Assembly: GCF_004114955.1 (NCBI RefSeq) | Contig: NZ_CP030053.1 | Location: 6,674,001 to 6,738,000 of the forward strand | Direction: 5' to 3' | Length of the DNA: 64,000 nucleotides | Source: Bradyrhizobium guangzhouense | GTDB lineage: Bacteria; Pseudomonadota; Alphaproteobacteria; Rhizobiales; Xanthobacteraceae | Shown here: positions 16,967 through 25,471 of the stretch, in pieces | Layout of the letters: each line of letters starts with the position of its first letter | How positions within the stretch are numbered: position 1 is the first letter of the stretch | The notes under the pieces: generated by a model | What the model was told of the DNA's origin: nothing | What the model saw: only the letters and a program-made list of their open reading frames with translations | Database searches by the model: none | Position numbers and translations under genes: made by a program

Positions 16967-16983
16967 TTTAGAACGTTTCTAAA
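16967..16983 (+). promoter_or_regulatory. Irr box / iron control element upstream of mbfA
   Basis: TTTAGAACGTTTCTAAA is a 17-bp palindrome with perfect 7-bp arms and matches the known iron control element pattern TTTAGAA-N3-TTCTAAA bound by Irr in Bradyrhizobium. It ends 18 bp before the GTG start of the membrane ferritin gene. Irr acts at low iron, so repression of an iron exporter when iron is short fits established biology. Confidence 0.9.
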
Positions 16984-17001
16984 CTACATCAGGCACCGTC
17001 A

Positions 17002-17973
17002 GTGAAGAATTTTGCCGATTTGACCGAGCGTGAAGTGCTGGCGGTCGCGATTTCCTCCGAAGAGGAGGACAGCCGCATCTACATGACTTTCGCCGAAGAT
17101 CTCAAGGAGCGCTATCCGGATTCGGCCAAGCTCTTCGAGCAGATGGCCGAGGAGGAGCGCAGCCATCGCCACATGCTGCTGGAAATGTACGAGCAGCGCT
17201 TCGGCCAGCATCTGCCCCCGATCCGCCGCGAGGACGTCAAGGGATTCCTGAAGCGCCGCCCGGTCTGGCTTACCAAGAACCTGCCGCTCGACACCATCCG
17301 CAGGGAGGTCGAGACCATGGAATTGCAGGCCGAGCGCTTTTACGTGAAGGCTGCCGAACAAGCCCAGGATGTCGGCGTGCGCCGCCTGCTCGGCGATCTC
17401 GCGGAAGCCGAGAAAGGCCACGAAGAGACCGCTGCCAAACTGACAGACCAGATCCTGAGCTCCGACGTGCGCGCGGAAGAAGACCGCACCAACCGCCGTA
17501 TGTTCGTGCTGCAATATGTGCAGCCGGGCCTCGCCGGCCTGATGGACGGCTCGGTCTCGACACTGGCGCCGTTGTTCGCCGCGGCCTTCGCCACGCACCA
17601 GAACTGGCAGACGTTCCTGGTCGGCCTTGCCGCCTCGATCGGTGCCGGCATCAGCATGGGCTTTGCCGAAGCGCTGTCCGACGACGGCTCGCTCACAGGG
17701 CGCGGATCCCCCTGGCTGCGCGGTATCACCTGCGGCGCGATGACGACGCTCGGCGGGCTCGGCCACACCGCGCCCTATCTCGTGCCCGACCACTGGGCCA
17801 ACGCATTCTGGATCGCGACCGGTATCGCCGGCATCGTCGTGTTCTTCGAATTGTGGGCGATCGCCTTCATCCGTGCCCGCTACATGGATACGCCGTTCCT
17901 TCAGGCCGTGTTCCAGATCGTGCTCGGCGGCGCGATCGTGCTGGCGGTGGGAATATTGATCGGGGCGGCATAG
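17002..17973 (+). CDS. mbfA: Membrane-bound ferritin-like iron exporter MbfA
   Basis: A 323-residue inner membrane protein that exports iron. The N-terminal ferritin-like domain (1-155) shows the di-iron Glu/His pattern: EEEDSR, MAEEERSHRHMLLE, EVETMELQAERFY, EAEKGHEE. The C-terminal VIT1-like domain (about 165-323) has several membrane segments (for example FLVGLAASIGAGISMGFAEAL). This is the layout of MbfA described in Bradyrhizobium and Agrobacterium. GTG 17002 gives the expected N-terminus MKNFADLTEREVLAVAISSE. The Irr box immediately upstream implies repression under iron limitation. The next gene begins 3 bp after its stop, so an operon is likely. Confidence 0.94.
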   Translation: MKNFADLTEREVLAVAISSEEEDSRIYMTFAEDLKERYPDSAKLFEQMAEEERSHRHMLLEMYEQRFGQHLPPIRREDVKGFLKRRPVWLTKNLPLDTIRREVETMELQAERFYVKAAEQAQDVGVRRLLGDLAEAEKGHEETAAKLTDQILSSDVRAEEDRTNRRMFVLQYVQPGLAGLMDGSVSTLAPLFAAAFATHQNWQTFLVGLAASIGAGISMGFAEALSDDGSLTGRGSPWLRGITCGAMTTLGGLGHTAPYLVPDHWANAFWIATGIAGIVVFFELWAIAFIRARYMDTPFLQAVFQIVLGGAIVLAVGILIGAA

Positions 17974-17976
17974 GCG

Positions 17977-18840
17977 ATGGCGTTGAAGCTGATACGCTCA
18001 TACATTGCGGTCGCGAACCTGACCGGCGCAATGGTCCTGCTTGCGTCGAACGCCCATGCCACCGACGAGATTCAGGTCTACAATGCCGGCATCGCCGAAA
18101 TCGGCCAATTCACCATCCAGCAACACCTCAACTATGTCGCGCTTGGACAGAAGGATCCGCCGTTTCCCGGCGGCCTCGCCTCCAACCACAGCCTCAACGG
18201 CACCCCGGAATTCGCCTACGGCGTGACCGATTGGTGGGAGGTCGGGCTCTATCTGCCGTTCTCCGTTCAGGACGAGCGCTTTTATTCGGACGCCTTCAAG
18301 CTGAGAACGCTGTTCGTTTCGCCGCACGCCGAGCAGCGCAATTTCTTCTACGGTGTGAACTTCGAATTCAGCAACGAGACGCCGCCTTTCTCCCAATCCC
18401 GTTTCTCGATGGAGATTCGCCCCATCATCGGCGTGCGGAACAGCGACTACGAATTCATCGTCAATCCGATCGTCGACGTCCATTTCGGGAAATTCGCGGA
18501 ACAGCATTTCACTCCGGCCGCTCGCATTGCGCGGAAGTTCGGCGACGATTTGTTCGCGGGATTCGAGTACTACAGCGATCTCGGCCAGATCGGAAATTTC
18601 GACAAGCTCTCCGACCAGCAGCACACGCTGTTTGCCGTCACCGACTTCAAAGCCGGTGTGTTCGATGTGAACTTTGGCGTCGGCTACGGGTTGACACCGG
18701 CGTCCGACCGGCTCGTGGTCAAGACCATCATCGGCTACGCCTTTCCCGTGCCGGGGCAAAAGCCGGACGGCTCCACGCGGATGAGCAGCGGGCCGATCAA
18801 TCCGTTCACTCATGCCGCAGCTCGGAGCTTCCAGCCCTGA
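17977..18840 (+). CDS. Outer membrane beta-barrel-like protein
   Basis: A 287-residue exported protein. A signal peptide (to about SNAHA, residue 28) precedes a chain of alternating beta strands rich in aromatic residues (EFAYGVTDWWEVGLYLPF, NFFYGVNFEFSNE, FAGFEYYSDLGQI, FDVNFGVGYGLTP), as in small outer membrane barrels. The exact family is not clear. It starts 3 bp after the mbfA stop and is very likely cotranscribed under the Irr box. A role in envelope passage of iron or in response to iron excess is inferred from that position only. Confidence 0.75.
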   Translation: MALKLIRSYIAVANLTGAMVLLASNAHATDEIQVYNAGIAEIGQFTIQQHLNYVALGQKDPPFPGGLASNHSLNGTPEFAYGVTDWWEVGLYLPFSVQDERFYSDAFKLRTLFVSPHAEQRNFFYGVNFEFSNETPPFSQSRFSMEIRPIIGVRNSDYEFIVNPIVDVHFGKFAEQHFTPAARIARKFGDDLFAGFEYYSDLGQIGNFDKLSDQQHTLFAVTDFKAGVFDVNFGVGYGLTPASDRLVVKTIIGYAFPVPGQKPDGSTRMSSGPINPFTHAAARSFQP

Positions 18841-18870
18841 CCGGCGCTGCACCAACCTCAGGTCTCCTCC

Positions 18871-19401
18871 ATGATGCGCCACCTCCAATACGGCACTCCG
18901 GCCAAAATCTTCCATTGGTGCATCGTCGCGCTGCTTGCCGTGCAATATCCGATCGGCTGGCTGATGCCCGATCTCCATCGCGGTATGACCCCAGGTGCCG
19001 GCATGACGTTCCATGTGTCGATCGGGATCACGATCCTGGTGCTGACCGCTCTCCGCCTTGTCTGGCGGCTCACTCATCCGGTCGCGCCCGAAAGTTCTCT
19101 TCCCGCCTGGCAGCGCCTGAGCTCCGAGGTCGTGCACTGGCTCCTCTACGCGCTGGTGCTGGCGACGACGATTTCGGGCTGGCTGTTTGCCTCCTTCCGC
19201 GGCTGGACCTTGTCATTCTTCTATCTCGTGCCGCTACCGATGCTGGCGTCCGACAACGCCGCGGCGGGCCGGACCATCGACGGCCTGCACCAGGCGATGG
19301 AATGGGCGCTCCTCGTCACCATCGTTGTTCACATCGCGGCCGCGCTGGCGCACATCTTCTTCTATCGCGACCGCGTGATGCAGCGAATGCTCCCCGGATA
19401 G
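18871..19401 (+). CDS. Cytochrome b561 family protein
   Basis: A 176-residue inner membrane di-heme protein. Four membrane segments carry the heme-ligand His residues: AKIFHWCIVALLAVQYPIGW, FHVSIGITILVLTALRLVWRLTHP, VVHWLLYALVLATTISGW, and LHQAMEWALLVTIVVHIAAALAHIF. It moves electrons between quinol and periplasmic acceptors. It lies 30 bp after the outer membrane protein gene and is probably the third gene of the mbfA operon, where a ferric/ferrous redox role would make sense but is unproven. Start 18871 or 18874 (two ATGs). Confidence 0.9.
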   Translation: MMRHLQYGTPAKIFHWCIVALLAVQYPIGWLMPDLHRGMTPGAGMTFHVSIGITILVLTALRLVWRLTHPVAPESSLPAWQRLSSEVVHWLLYALVLATTISGWLFASFRGWTLSFFYLVPLPMLASDNAAAGRTIDGLHQAMEWALLVTIVVHIAAALAHIFFYRDRVMQRMLPG

Positions 19402-19514
19402 CGCCCAAGACAGCATCGGGACAGCGTCAGGACAGATCAACCGCGATCAAACGGCGGTTGCGGCATCGGTTAAAACTGCGCATCATCGCAACCAATGAAG
19501 CGCAGGAGCATGTC

Positions 19515-20987
19515 GTGGCGAAATCGGAATGGAGTTTCAAGAGCGCGCTCGAGCTGTCGGCCGCATTGAGGGCGAGGAAGGTCTCCGCCGTCGAGCTCAC
19601 GCAGGATGCAATCGGTCGCATCGAACGTCACGACGGCAAGGTCAACGCGATCTGCGTCCGGGATTTCGACCGTGCGCTCGATCAGGCACGCGCGGCCGAC
19701 GCGGCGCTGACCCGCGGCGAGCGCAAGCCGCTGCTCGGCCTGCCGATGACGGTGAAGGAATCCTACAACATTGCCGGCCTGCCCACGACCTGGGGCAATC
19801 CGGCGCAGAAGGATTTCATCGCCAAGGAAGATTCGCTGCCGGTCACGCGGGTGAAGGAGGCTGGCACCATCGTGCTCGGCAAGACCAACGTGCCGCTCGC
19901 GCTCGCGGACTGGCAGAGCTACAACGACATCTACGGCACCACCAACAACCCCTATGACCTCGGCCGCACGCCGGGCGGCTCCTCCGGCGGCTCGTCTGCG
20001 GCGCTCGCCGCCGGCTATGGCCCGCTTTCACTCGGTTCGGATATCGGCGGCTCGCTGCGCGTGCCGGCCTTTCACTGCGGTGTCTACGCGCACAAGCCGA
20101 GCTTCGATCTGTTGCCCTCGCGCGGCCATACGCCGCCGCCGGCGCCGCCGCTGGCTTATGAGCGTGATCTCGCAGTGATCGGCCCGATGGCGCGGAGCGC
20201 CGGCGATCTATCCTTGTTGCTCGACGTCATGGCCGGCCCGGACCCGCTCGACAACGGCAAGGCCTACAGGCTCGAGCTGCCTGCGGCACGTCACGGCACG
20301 CTGAAGGATTTCCGCGTCCTCGTGGTCGATACCGATGCGGTTCTGCCGACCGACGCCACCGTGCGCGGGAGCATCAATACGCTCGCCGACAATCTTGCCA
20401 AGGCCGGCGTCAAGATCGAGCGCAACAGTCCGCTGCTGCCGGATTTCGCCGCGTCCTCGCGCCTCTATATGCGCACGCTGCTGTCGTTCCTCGCCGCCAG
20501 CTTCACGCCCGAAGTCTACGCGGGCGCAGTTGCAACGGCAGCCACATTGCCGGCCGGCAACGATAGCCTGCAGGCCGAACGCCTGCGCGGCATCGCGCTC
20601 AGCCATCGTGACTGGCTGATAGCGCGCGGCGGCCGGACACGGCTGCGCGCGCAATGGCACGAGCTGTTCAAATCCTTCGATGCAGTGATCTGTCCTATCA
20701 TGCCGACACCGGCGTATCCCCACGATCACTCGGAGGACCAGGAGCAGCGCCGGATCAGGATCGACGGCAAGGAGCACGTCTATACCGACCAGCTCGCCTG
20801 GCCCGGCATCGCCACGCTGCCCGGCCTGCCCTCGACTGCGATCCCGACCGGCTTTGCGCCTGATGGGCTTCCGGTCGGCGTCCAGATCGTCGGCCCCTGG
20901 CTGGAGGACCGCACGCCGCTCAAGCTGGCCGAGCTGATCGAACGCGAGTTCGGCGGGTTCGTGCCGCCGAAGATGTTTGATGATTGA
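19515..20987 (+). CDS. Amidase signature family enzyme
   Basis: A 490-residue amidase of the Ser-cisSer-Lys family. The Lys is in PMTVKESYNIAG, the Gly/Ser-rich signature is TPGGSSGGSSAALAAG, and the nucleophile Ser is in GSDIGGSLRVPAFHCG. It hydrolyses a carboxamide to acid and ammonia in the cytosol; the substrate is not known. GTG 19515 is chosen because CAGGAGCATGTC precedes it; the frame is open far upstream through mbfA but that part is a shadow. An NTF2-like gene begins 21 bp after its stop, so the pair is probably an operon. Confidence 0.9.
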   Translation: MAKSEWSFKSALELSAALRARKVSAVELTQDAIGRIERHDGKVNAICVRDFDRALDQARAADAALTRGERKPLLGLPMTVKESYNIAGLPTTWGNPAQKDFIAKEDSLPVTRVKEAGTIVLGKTNVPLALADWQSYNDIYGTTNNPYDLGRTPGGSSGGSSAALAAGYGPLSLGSDIGGSLRVPAFHCGVYAHKPSFDLLPSRGHTPPPAPPLAYERDLAVIGPMARSAGDLSLLLDVMAGPDPLDNGKAYRLELPAARHGTLKDFRVLVVDTDAVLPTDATVRGSINTLADNLAKAGVKIERNSPLLPDFAASSRLYMRTLLSFLAASFTPEVYAGAVATAATLPAGNDSLQAERLRGIALSHRDWLIARGGRTRLRAQWHELFKSFDAVICPIMPTPAYPHDHSEDQEQRRIRIDGKEHVYTDQLAWPGIATLPGLPSTAIPTGFAPDGLPVGVQIVGPWLEDRTPLKLAELIEREFGGFVPPKMFDD

Positions 20988-21007
20988 CGTCGCCTGAGGA
21001 GAGCACC

Positions 21008-21361
21008 ATGAGCCGGGACCTCGAACAGCTCACCGCACTCAACCGCACCTATGTCGCTTCCGTGCAGAACTGCGACGTCAAGCGCTTCGACGAGATCCTG
21101 GCGCCGGAGTTTTACTGCTCCAACCCTGATAAGACGCTGGTCGACCGTGCCGCCTTCCTGGAGCAAACCGCGCGGCCGATCGCGATCCGGAACCTGCACG
21201 CATTCGACGTCATCGTCCGCATCATGGGCGACTTCGCCATCATCCATGCGGCGACGAGCTACACCACGGCGGACGGCCAGCAGGCGACCGGGCGATATAC
21301 CGATTGCTGGGCGAAGAAGAACGGGACGTGGCTGGCGGTGTCGGCGCATGTGTCGCGGTGA
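21008..21361 (+). CDS. NTF2-like (SnoaL/DUF4440-type) protein
   Basis: A 117-residue cone-shaped NTF2-fold protein: N-terminal helix LEQLTALNRTYVASVQNCDVKRFDEILAPEFYCSNPD, then strands DFAIIHAATSYTTADGQQATGRYTDCWAKKNGTWLAVSAHVS. Members serve as small-molecule isomerases, hydrolases or binding proteins. ATG 21008 has GAGGAGAGCACC before it. It follows the amidase by 21 bp and may act on the same compound. Confidence 0.85.
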   Translation: MSRDLEQLTALNRTYVASVQNCDVKRFDEILAPEFYCSNPDKTLVDRAAFLEQTARPIAIRNLHAFDVIVRIMGDFAIIHAATSYTTADGQQATGRYTDCWAKKNGTWLAVSAHVSR

Positions 21362-21388
21362 TGTAAGGTAACCCCTCCCCGCACTCCG

Positions 21389-21497
21389 CTGTCATGCCCC
21401 GCGAAGGCGGGGCATCCAGTATGCCGCGACGGAAATTGGGTCACACAGCTATCGCCGCGGCGTACTGGATCGCCCGGTCGAGCCGGGCGATGACACC
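21389..21497. repeat. Dispersed inverted repeat, family CATGCCCCGCGAAGGCGGGGCAT, copy 1
   Basis: CTGTCATGCCCCGCGAAGGCGGGGCATCCAGTA forms its own hairpin and is mirrored loosely by GTACTGGATCGCCCGGTCGAGCCGGGCGATGACACC. A near-identical left half occurs at 33354-33403. It lies between convergent genes and may terminate both. Confidence 0.8.
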
Positions 21498-21510
21498 GTC
21501 ATCGTGGCAA

Positions 21511-22599
21511 CTAGTTGTCAAACACGATCACGCTGCGCAGCGTCTTGCCGGCCTTCATGTTGGCAAAGCCCTCGTTGATCTCGGAGAGCTTCAGCTTGGC
21601 CGAGATCCAGTCCTCCAGGTGCAGCCGGCCGCGCAGGTAGAAATCGACCAGGCGCGGCATGTCGACGCGGAAATGGTTCGAGCCCATCGAGGAGCCCTGG
21701 ATCCGGCGCTCCCTCAGGAAGTCGAAGCCGTGCAGCTCGATCTTCTGGCCGAACGGGATCATGCCGACGATGGTGGCGGTGCCGCCGGAGGCCAGCATGG
21801 CGAAGGCCTGCTCGGCGGTCTCCTTGCGGCCGAGCACCTCGAAGGAATGATGCACGCCGCCATTGGTGAGATCGCGCACCTGCTTCACCACATCGCCGTC
21901 GGCCGGGTTGATGATGTCGGTCGCGCCCAGCTTGGTCGCGAGCTGAAGTTTTGCCGGATTGGTATCGATGGCGATGATGCGGCCGGCGCCGGCGATCTGC
22001 GCGCCGTTGATCGCTGCCATGCCGACGCCGCCGCAGCCGATCACCGCCACGGTCTCGCCGGCCGTGACCTTCGCGGTGTTCACCACCGCGCCATAGCCGG
22101 TGATGACGCCGCAGCCGATCAGCGCGGCGAGATCGAGCGGCATCTCCTTCCTGATTTTGACGATGGCGTTTTCATGCACCAGCATCTGCTCGGCGAAGGA
22201 CGAAAGATTGAGGAACTGGTGCAGCTTCTCCGGCTTCGACCACTGCATCCGGTCTGAAACGCCGGGCAGCATCTTCACCGTGGTGTCGGTGCAGAGCACG
22301 GTGCGGCCGGTGGTGCAATTGTCGCAAGTGCCGCAGAACACGGACAAGCAGGTGACGACGTGGTCGCCGGGCTTCACATAAGTGACATCAGAGCCGACCT
22401 GCTCGACGATGCCGGCGGACTCATGTCCGAGCACCGCGGGCAGCGGATGCGGATACAGGCCTTCCATGAAGTGCAAATCGGAATGACAAAGCCCGGCGAC
22501 AGCGGTGCGGATCAGGACCTCGCGCGGCCCCGGCTTCGGCAGGCTGACATCCTCAATGACCAGAGGCTTGTTGACTTCATAGAGGACGGCGGCCTTCAT
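21511..22599 (-). CDS. Zinc-dependent alcohol dehydrogenase (MDR family)
   Basis: A 362-residue medium-chain dehydrogenase that oxidises an alcohol with NAD(P). Catalytic zinc ligands are Cys in AVAGLCHSDLHFMEG and His in VLGHESAGIV; the structural zinc site is the four-Cys loop CGTCDNCTTGRTVLC. The cofactor fold has AVIGCGGVGMAAINGAQIAGA. The sequence resembles class III-type or NDMA-linked alcohol dehydrogenases. It starts after AGGGAGTGCTCG. It lies 41 bp downstream of the acyl-CoA dehydrogenase gene on the same strand, so the two are probably cotranscribed. Confidence 0.92.
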   Translation of the reverse strand: MKAAVLYEVNKPLVIEDVSLPKPGPREVLIRTAVAGLCHSDLHFMEGLYPHPLPAVLGHESAGIVEQVGSDVTYVKPGDHVVTCLSVFCGTCDNCTTGRTVLCTDTTVKMLPGVSDRMQWSKPEKLHQFLNLSSFAEQMLVHENAIVKIRKEMPLDLAALIGCGVITGYGAVVNTAKVTAGETVAVIGCGGVGMAAINGAQIAGAGRIIAIDTNPAKLQLATKLGATDIINPADGDVVKQVRDLTNGGVHHSFEVLGRKETAEQAFAMLASGGTATIVGMIPFGQKIELHGFDFLRERRIQGSSMGSNHFRVDMPRLVDFYLRGRLHLEDWISAKLKLSEINEGFANMKAGKTLRSVIVFDN

Positions 22600-22640
22600 C
22601 GAGCACTCCCTGTCGCTTTTCTTGGTTGGTGGCGCGCAGC

Positions 22641-24425
22641 CTACGCTGACAGAACGAGTTCGCCAACCTCGCTCATGCCGGCTGAACTGTCGCCGAGCAG
22701 GAGCGATCCGATCCTCGCCTGCACGACATTTTCCGTCAGCCGGAACGGATCGCTCGGCGACACCCGGTGATCGATCACCAGCCGCGACAACAGCAACCGG
22801 CGCGCATCGCCGCGCATGTCGTGGATGCGATGCGCCTCCCAGGCGAGCGTCACCGCACTGGCGACATGATAGAGCAGGCTGGTGGCGCGGCGCGCATCGG
22901 CCTCGTTCTCGGACTTGCCCGCGACCTCCCGCGCGAAGCCGACCGCGCGATCGACGAGGCCGCGCAGATGATCGCGCCAGGCTTGCGGCACCGAGGCACT
23001 GTCATCGAGACGCGCATGCAGATCAGCCGCAAGCGCAGCTTCGGCGCCGTGGCGGCCGACCGCGCGCCGGAGCGCATCGATGGCGACGATGTTGCCGGTG
23101 CCCTCCCAGACCGAGCCGAGATGCGCGTCGCGCAGCAGTCGGGGCGTCGCGAACTCCTCGATATAGCCGATGCCGCCGCGCATCTCGAGCGCATCGCCGC
23201 AGACCTTTCGTGCATCGCGCGTGGCGCGGAACTTCAACGTCGGCGTCAGGATGCGGAGCAGCGCCGCCGCATCCTGGCTGCCGGCCTCGGCGCGGTCGAG
23301 CGCATCGGCGGTGAGGAAGCTCATCGACAGTGCCTGCTCGACCGGCAGCATGATCTTCAACATCTGGCGGCGGCCGAGCGGAAGATCGATGATCCGGCGG
23401 CCGAACACGACACGGTTCTTCGCCACGATCATCGCGTCATGACAGGCGCGGCGCATCAGCGCGGTGGATTTGACGCCGTTGGAGAGCCGCGAGGAGTTCA
23501 CCATCTCGGCCATCTGCACGAAGCCGCGATCGAGCTTGCCGACGGCGTAGGCGATCGCTCCTTCGAGCTTGATCTCGCCCGAAGCCATCGAGCGGGTGCC
23601 GAGCTTGTCCTTCAGGCGGACGATCCGGTAGTGATTCTGCGAACCGTCATCGAGGAAGCGCGGCATCAGGAACAAGCCGACGCCCCGCGTGCCGGGGCCG
23701 GCGCCCTCGGGGCGCGCCAGCAGCATCACGACCTTCGCGTCGGCGTTCGAGCAAAACCATTTTTCGCCGTAGAGGCGCCAATGATCGCCTTCCTGCACCG
23801 CGCGCGTCGTCAGTGTGCCGACGTCCGAGCCGCCTTCCTTCTCGGTCATGAACTGGCCGCCTTGCGTCAGCTTGCTCATGTCGGTCGAGGTCAGGCCGTC
23901 GAGATACTTTGCCTTCAATGCTTCGCTGCCGAAATTGGCCAGCAGTTTTGCGCAGCCGTCGGTGACGTTGATCGGGCAGCCCATGCCGAATTCGGTCTGG
24001 TTGAACAGAAACGTGAAAGCGTGCTTGGCAACCACAGGATATTTGTCCGGCCAGCCCATGATGCCCGTGGCGATCGAGAGCGCATGGATGCCGAACTCGC
24101 CGAAGGCGGCATTCTCCAACTCGCGATAGGCCGGATGATATTCGATCCACTGCACGTCGCGGCCGAATTTGTCGCGCTGGTGCAACACCGGTGTGTGCCG
24201 GTCGGCGAGCCGCGCACATTCGTCGAGCCGGCCGCCGGCGAGTTCGCCGAGGCGGTCGAGATGCGGCTCGATGTGACGGAAAAGCGCCTCCGGCAGATGG
24301 ATGCGCAGGAGGTCCGTCAGCGCCTGGTCGGCGCGGTAGAAATTCATGCCCGACGTATCGGGCGCCAGCAGGCCGGGTTGCTCGGCCGCGATATCGTTTG
24401 GCTGCGCTGCGACCGGCGTGTGCAT
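22641..24425 (-). CDS. Acyl-CoA dehydrogenase family protein (594 aa)
   Basis: A flavoprotein of 594 residues, longer than classic acyl-CoA dehydrogenases (about 380-400) and nearer to AidB/DmdC-type members. The FAD and substrate segment has FMTEKEGGSDVGTLTTRAV (about 195-213), YGEKWFCSNADAKVVMLLARPEG, and the C-terminal core ALEMRGGIGYIEEFATPRLLRDAHLGSVWEGTGNI, the region with the FAD-contacting and base-carrying helix. An extra C-terminal helical domain follows (about 470-594). It probably dehydrogenates an acyl-CoA and passes electrons to ETF. It heads a likely operon with the alcohol dehydrogenase. Confidence 0.9.
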   Translation of the reverse strand: MHTPVAAQPNDIAAEQPGLLAPDTSGMNFYRADQALTDLLRIHLPEALFRHIEPHLDRLGELAGGRLDECARLADRHTPVLHQRDKFGRDVQWIEYHPAYRELENAAFGEFGIHALSIATGIMGWPDKYPVVAKHAFTFLFNQTEFGMGCPINVTDGCAKLLANFGSEALKAKYLDGLTSTDMSKLTQGGQFMTEKEGGSDVGTLTTRAVQEGDHWRLYGEKWFCSNADAKVVMLLARPEGAGPGTRGVGLFLMPRFLDDGSQNHYRIVRLKDKLGTRSMASGEIKLEGAIAYAVGKLDRGFVQMAEMVNSSRLSNGVKSTALMRRACHDAMIVAKNRVVFGRRIIDLPLGRRQMLKIMLPVEQALSMSFLTADALDRAEAGSQDAAALLRILTPTLKFRATRDARKVCGDALEMRGGIGYIEEFATPRLLRDAHLGSVWEGTGNIVAIDALRRAVGRHGAEAALAADLHARLDDSASVPQAWRDHLRGLVDRAVGFAREVAGKSENEADARRATSLLYHVASAVTLAWEAHRIHDMRGDARRLLLSRLVIDHRVSPSDPFRLTENVVQARIGSLLLGDSSAGMSEVGELVLSA

Positions 24426-24647
24426 GGCCGTCCTCTTGGTTTCCGCCCGGCGGCGATTCTTATCGCTTGCCGCTTGAGATGATGTCGATCATGCTCCCGT
24501 CGCGAGAGGCGATAAAGCCGCAAATTGTCAGGGAGGCATGATCGCCGTGAAGGAGCAATTCGCTCTGCGGAATTGTGATCGGCCCCGCTGGTTGTCCGCG
24601 ATGGCCATGCATAGATCAACGCTATCCCGTCCCCGAGAGATCACATC

Positions 24648-25349
24648 ATGGAACATCCGAAATACAAGATCGCGCTCATTGTCGGCGCCGGCGAAGGCCT
24701 GAGCGCCTCGCTGGCGCGGCTGCTCTCCGCGCAGGGCATTCGCGTCGCGCTGGCCGCGCGCAAGATCGAGAAGCTGGGTGCGCTCTGCAGCCAGACCGGC
24801 GCCAAGGCCTATGCCTGCAATGCCATCGAGCCTGAGGAGGTCGAGCGCCTGTTTGGTCTCGTCGAACGCGAGATCGGCACGCCCGACCTCGTCGTCTACA
24901 ACGCCAGCGGCCGCTCGCGCGGGCCGTTCGTCGACCTCGTCCCTGCCGACGTCGCCAACGCCATCGCCGTCAGCGCCTATGGCGGCTTCCTGGTCGCGCA
25001 GCAGGCCGCCAAACGCATGCTGCCGAACCAGCACGGCGCGATCCTGTTCACCGGCGCCTCGGCCAGCGTCAAGGGGTACGCGCAGTCGGCTCCGTTCGCG
25101 ATGGGCAAGTTCGCGCTGCGCGGCCTCGCACAGAGCATGGCGCGCGAATTGTCTCCGCAAGGCATTCATGTCGCGCATTTCGTGATCGACGGCGGTATCC
25201 GCAGCGCGGCGCGCACGGAAGCAGCGGATAGGCCGGATTCGATGCTCGACCCCGATGCGATCGCGGAGAGCTACTGGAACGTGCTGCAGCAGCCGCGCAG
25301 CGCCTGGAGCTGGGAGCTCGAGCTGCGGCCCTGGGTCGAGAAGTTTTGA
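24648..25349 (+). CDS. SDR family protein with Tyr-to-Phe active site
   Basis: A 233-residue short-chain dehydrogenase fold. The N-terminal cofactor motif is VGAGEGLSASLARLL and the N-A-S-G motif VYNASGRS is in place of NNAG. The catalytic Ser is in FTGASASVKG, but the expected YxxxK is FAMGK, so the proton-donating Tyr is replaced by Phe while Lys remains. A glucose-dehydrogenase-like C-terminus follows (HVAHFVIDGGIRS). It may bind a nucleotide without turnover or act on an unusual substrate. The next gene encodes an enoyl-CoA hydratase, separated by a repeat element. Confidence 0.87.
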   Translation: MEHPKYKIALIVGAGEGLSASLARLLSAQGIRVALAARKIEKLGALCSQTGAKAYACNAIEPEEVERLFGLVEREIGTPDLVVYNASGRSRGPFVDLVPADVANAIAVSAYGGFLVAQQAAKRMLPNQHGAILFTGASASVKGYAQSAPFAMGKFALRGLAQSMARELSPQGIHVAHFVIDGGIRSAARTEAADRPDSMLDPDAIAESYWNVLQQPRSAWSWELELRPWVEKF

Positions 25350-25370
25350 AATGATAACGTAACCACAACC

Positions 25371-25456
25371 GTCATTGCGAGCGAAGCGAAGCAATCCAGG
25401 AATATCTCCGCGGAAACAGACTGGATTGCTTCGTCGCTTCGCTCCTCGCAATGACG
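25371..25456. repeat. Dispersed inverted repeat, family CATTGCGAG/CTCGCAATGAC, copy 3
   Basis: GTCATTGCGAGCGAAGCGAAGCAATCCAGGA pairs with GACTGGATTGCTTCGTCGCTTCGCTCCTCGCAATGACG. It ends 15 bp before the enoyl-CoA hydratase start, so an RNA hairpin here could affect ribosome loading. It is the cleanest of the three copies. Confidence 0.85.
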
Positions 25457-25471
25457 AGAGGAGAAAGCGGA

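Noticed and set aside
17853..19514. Amidase frame extended 554 codons upstream
   Set aside because: The extension lies in the wrong frame over mbfA, the outer membrane protein and b561 genes. GTG 19515 has a ribosome site.
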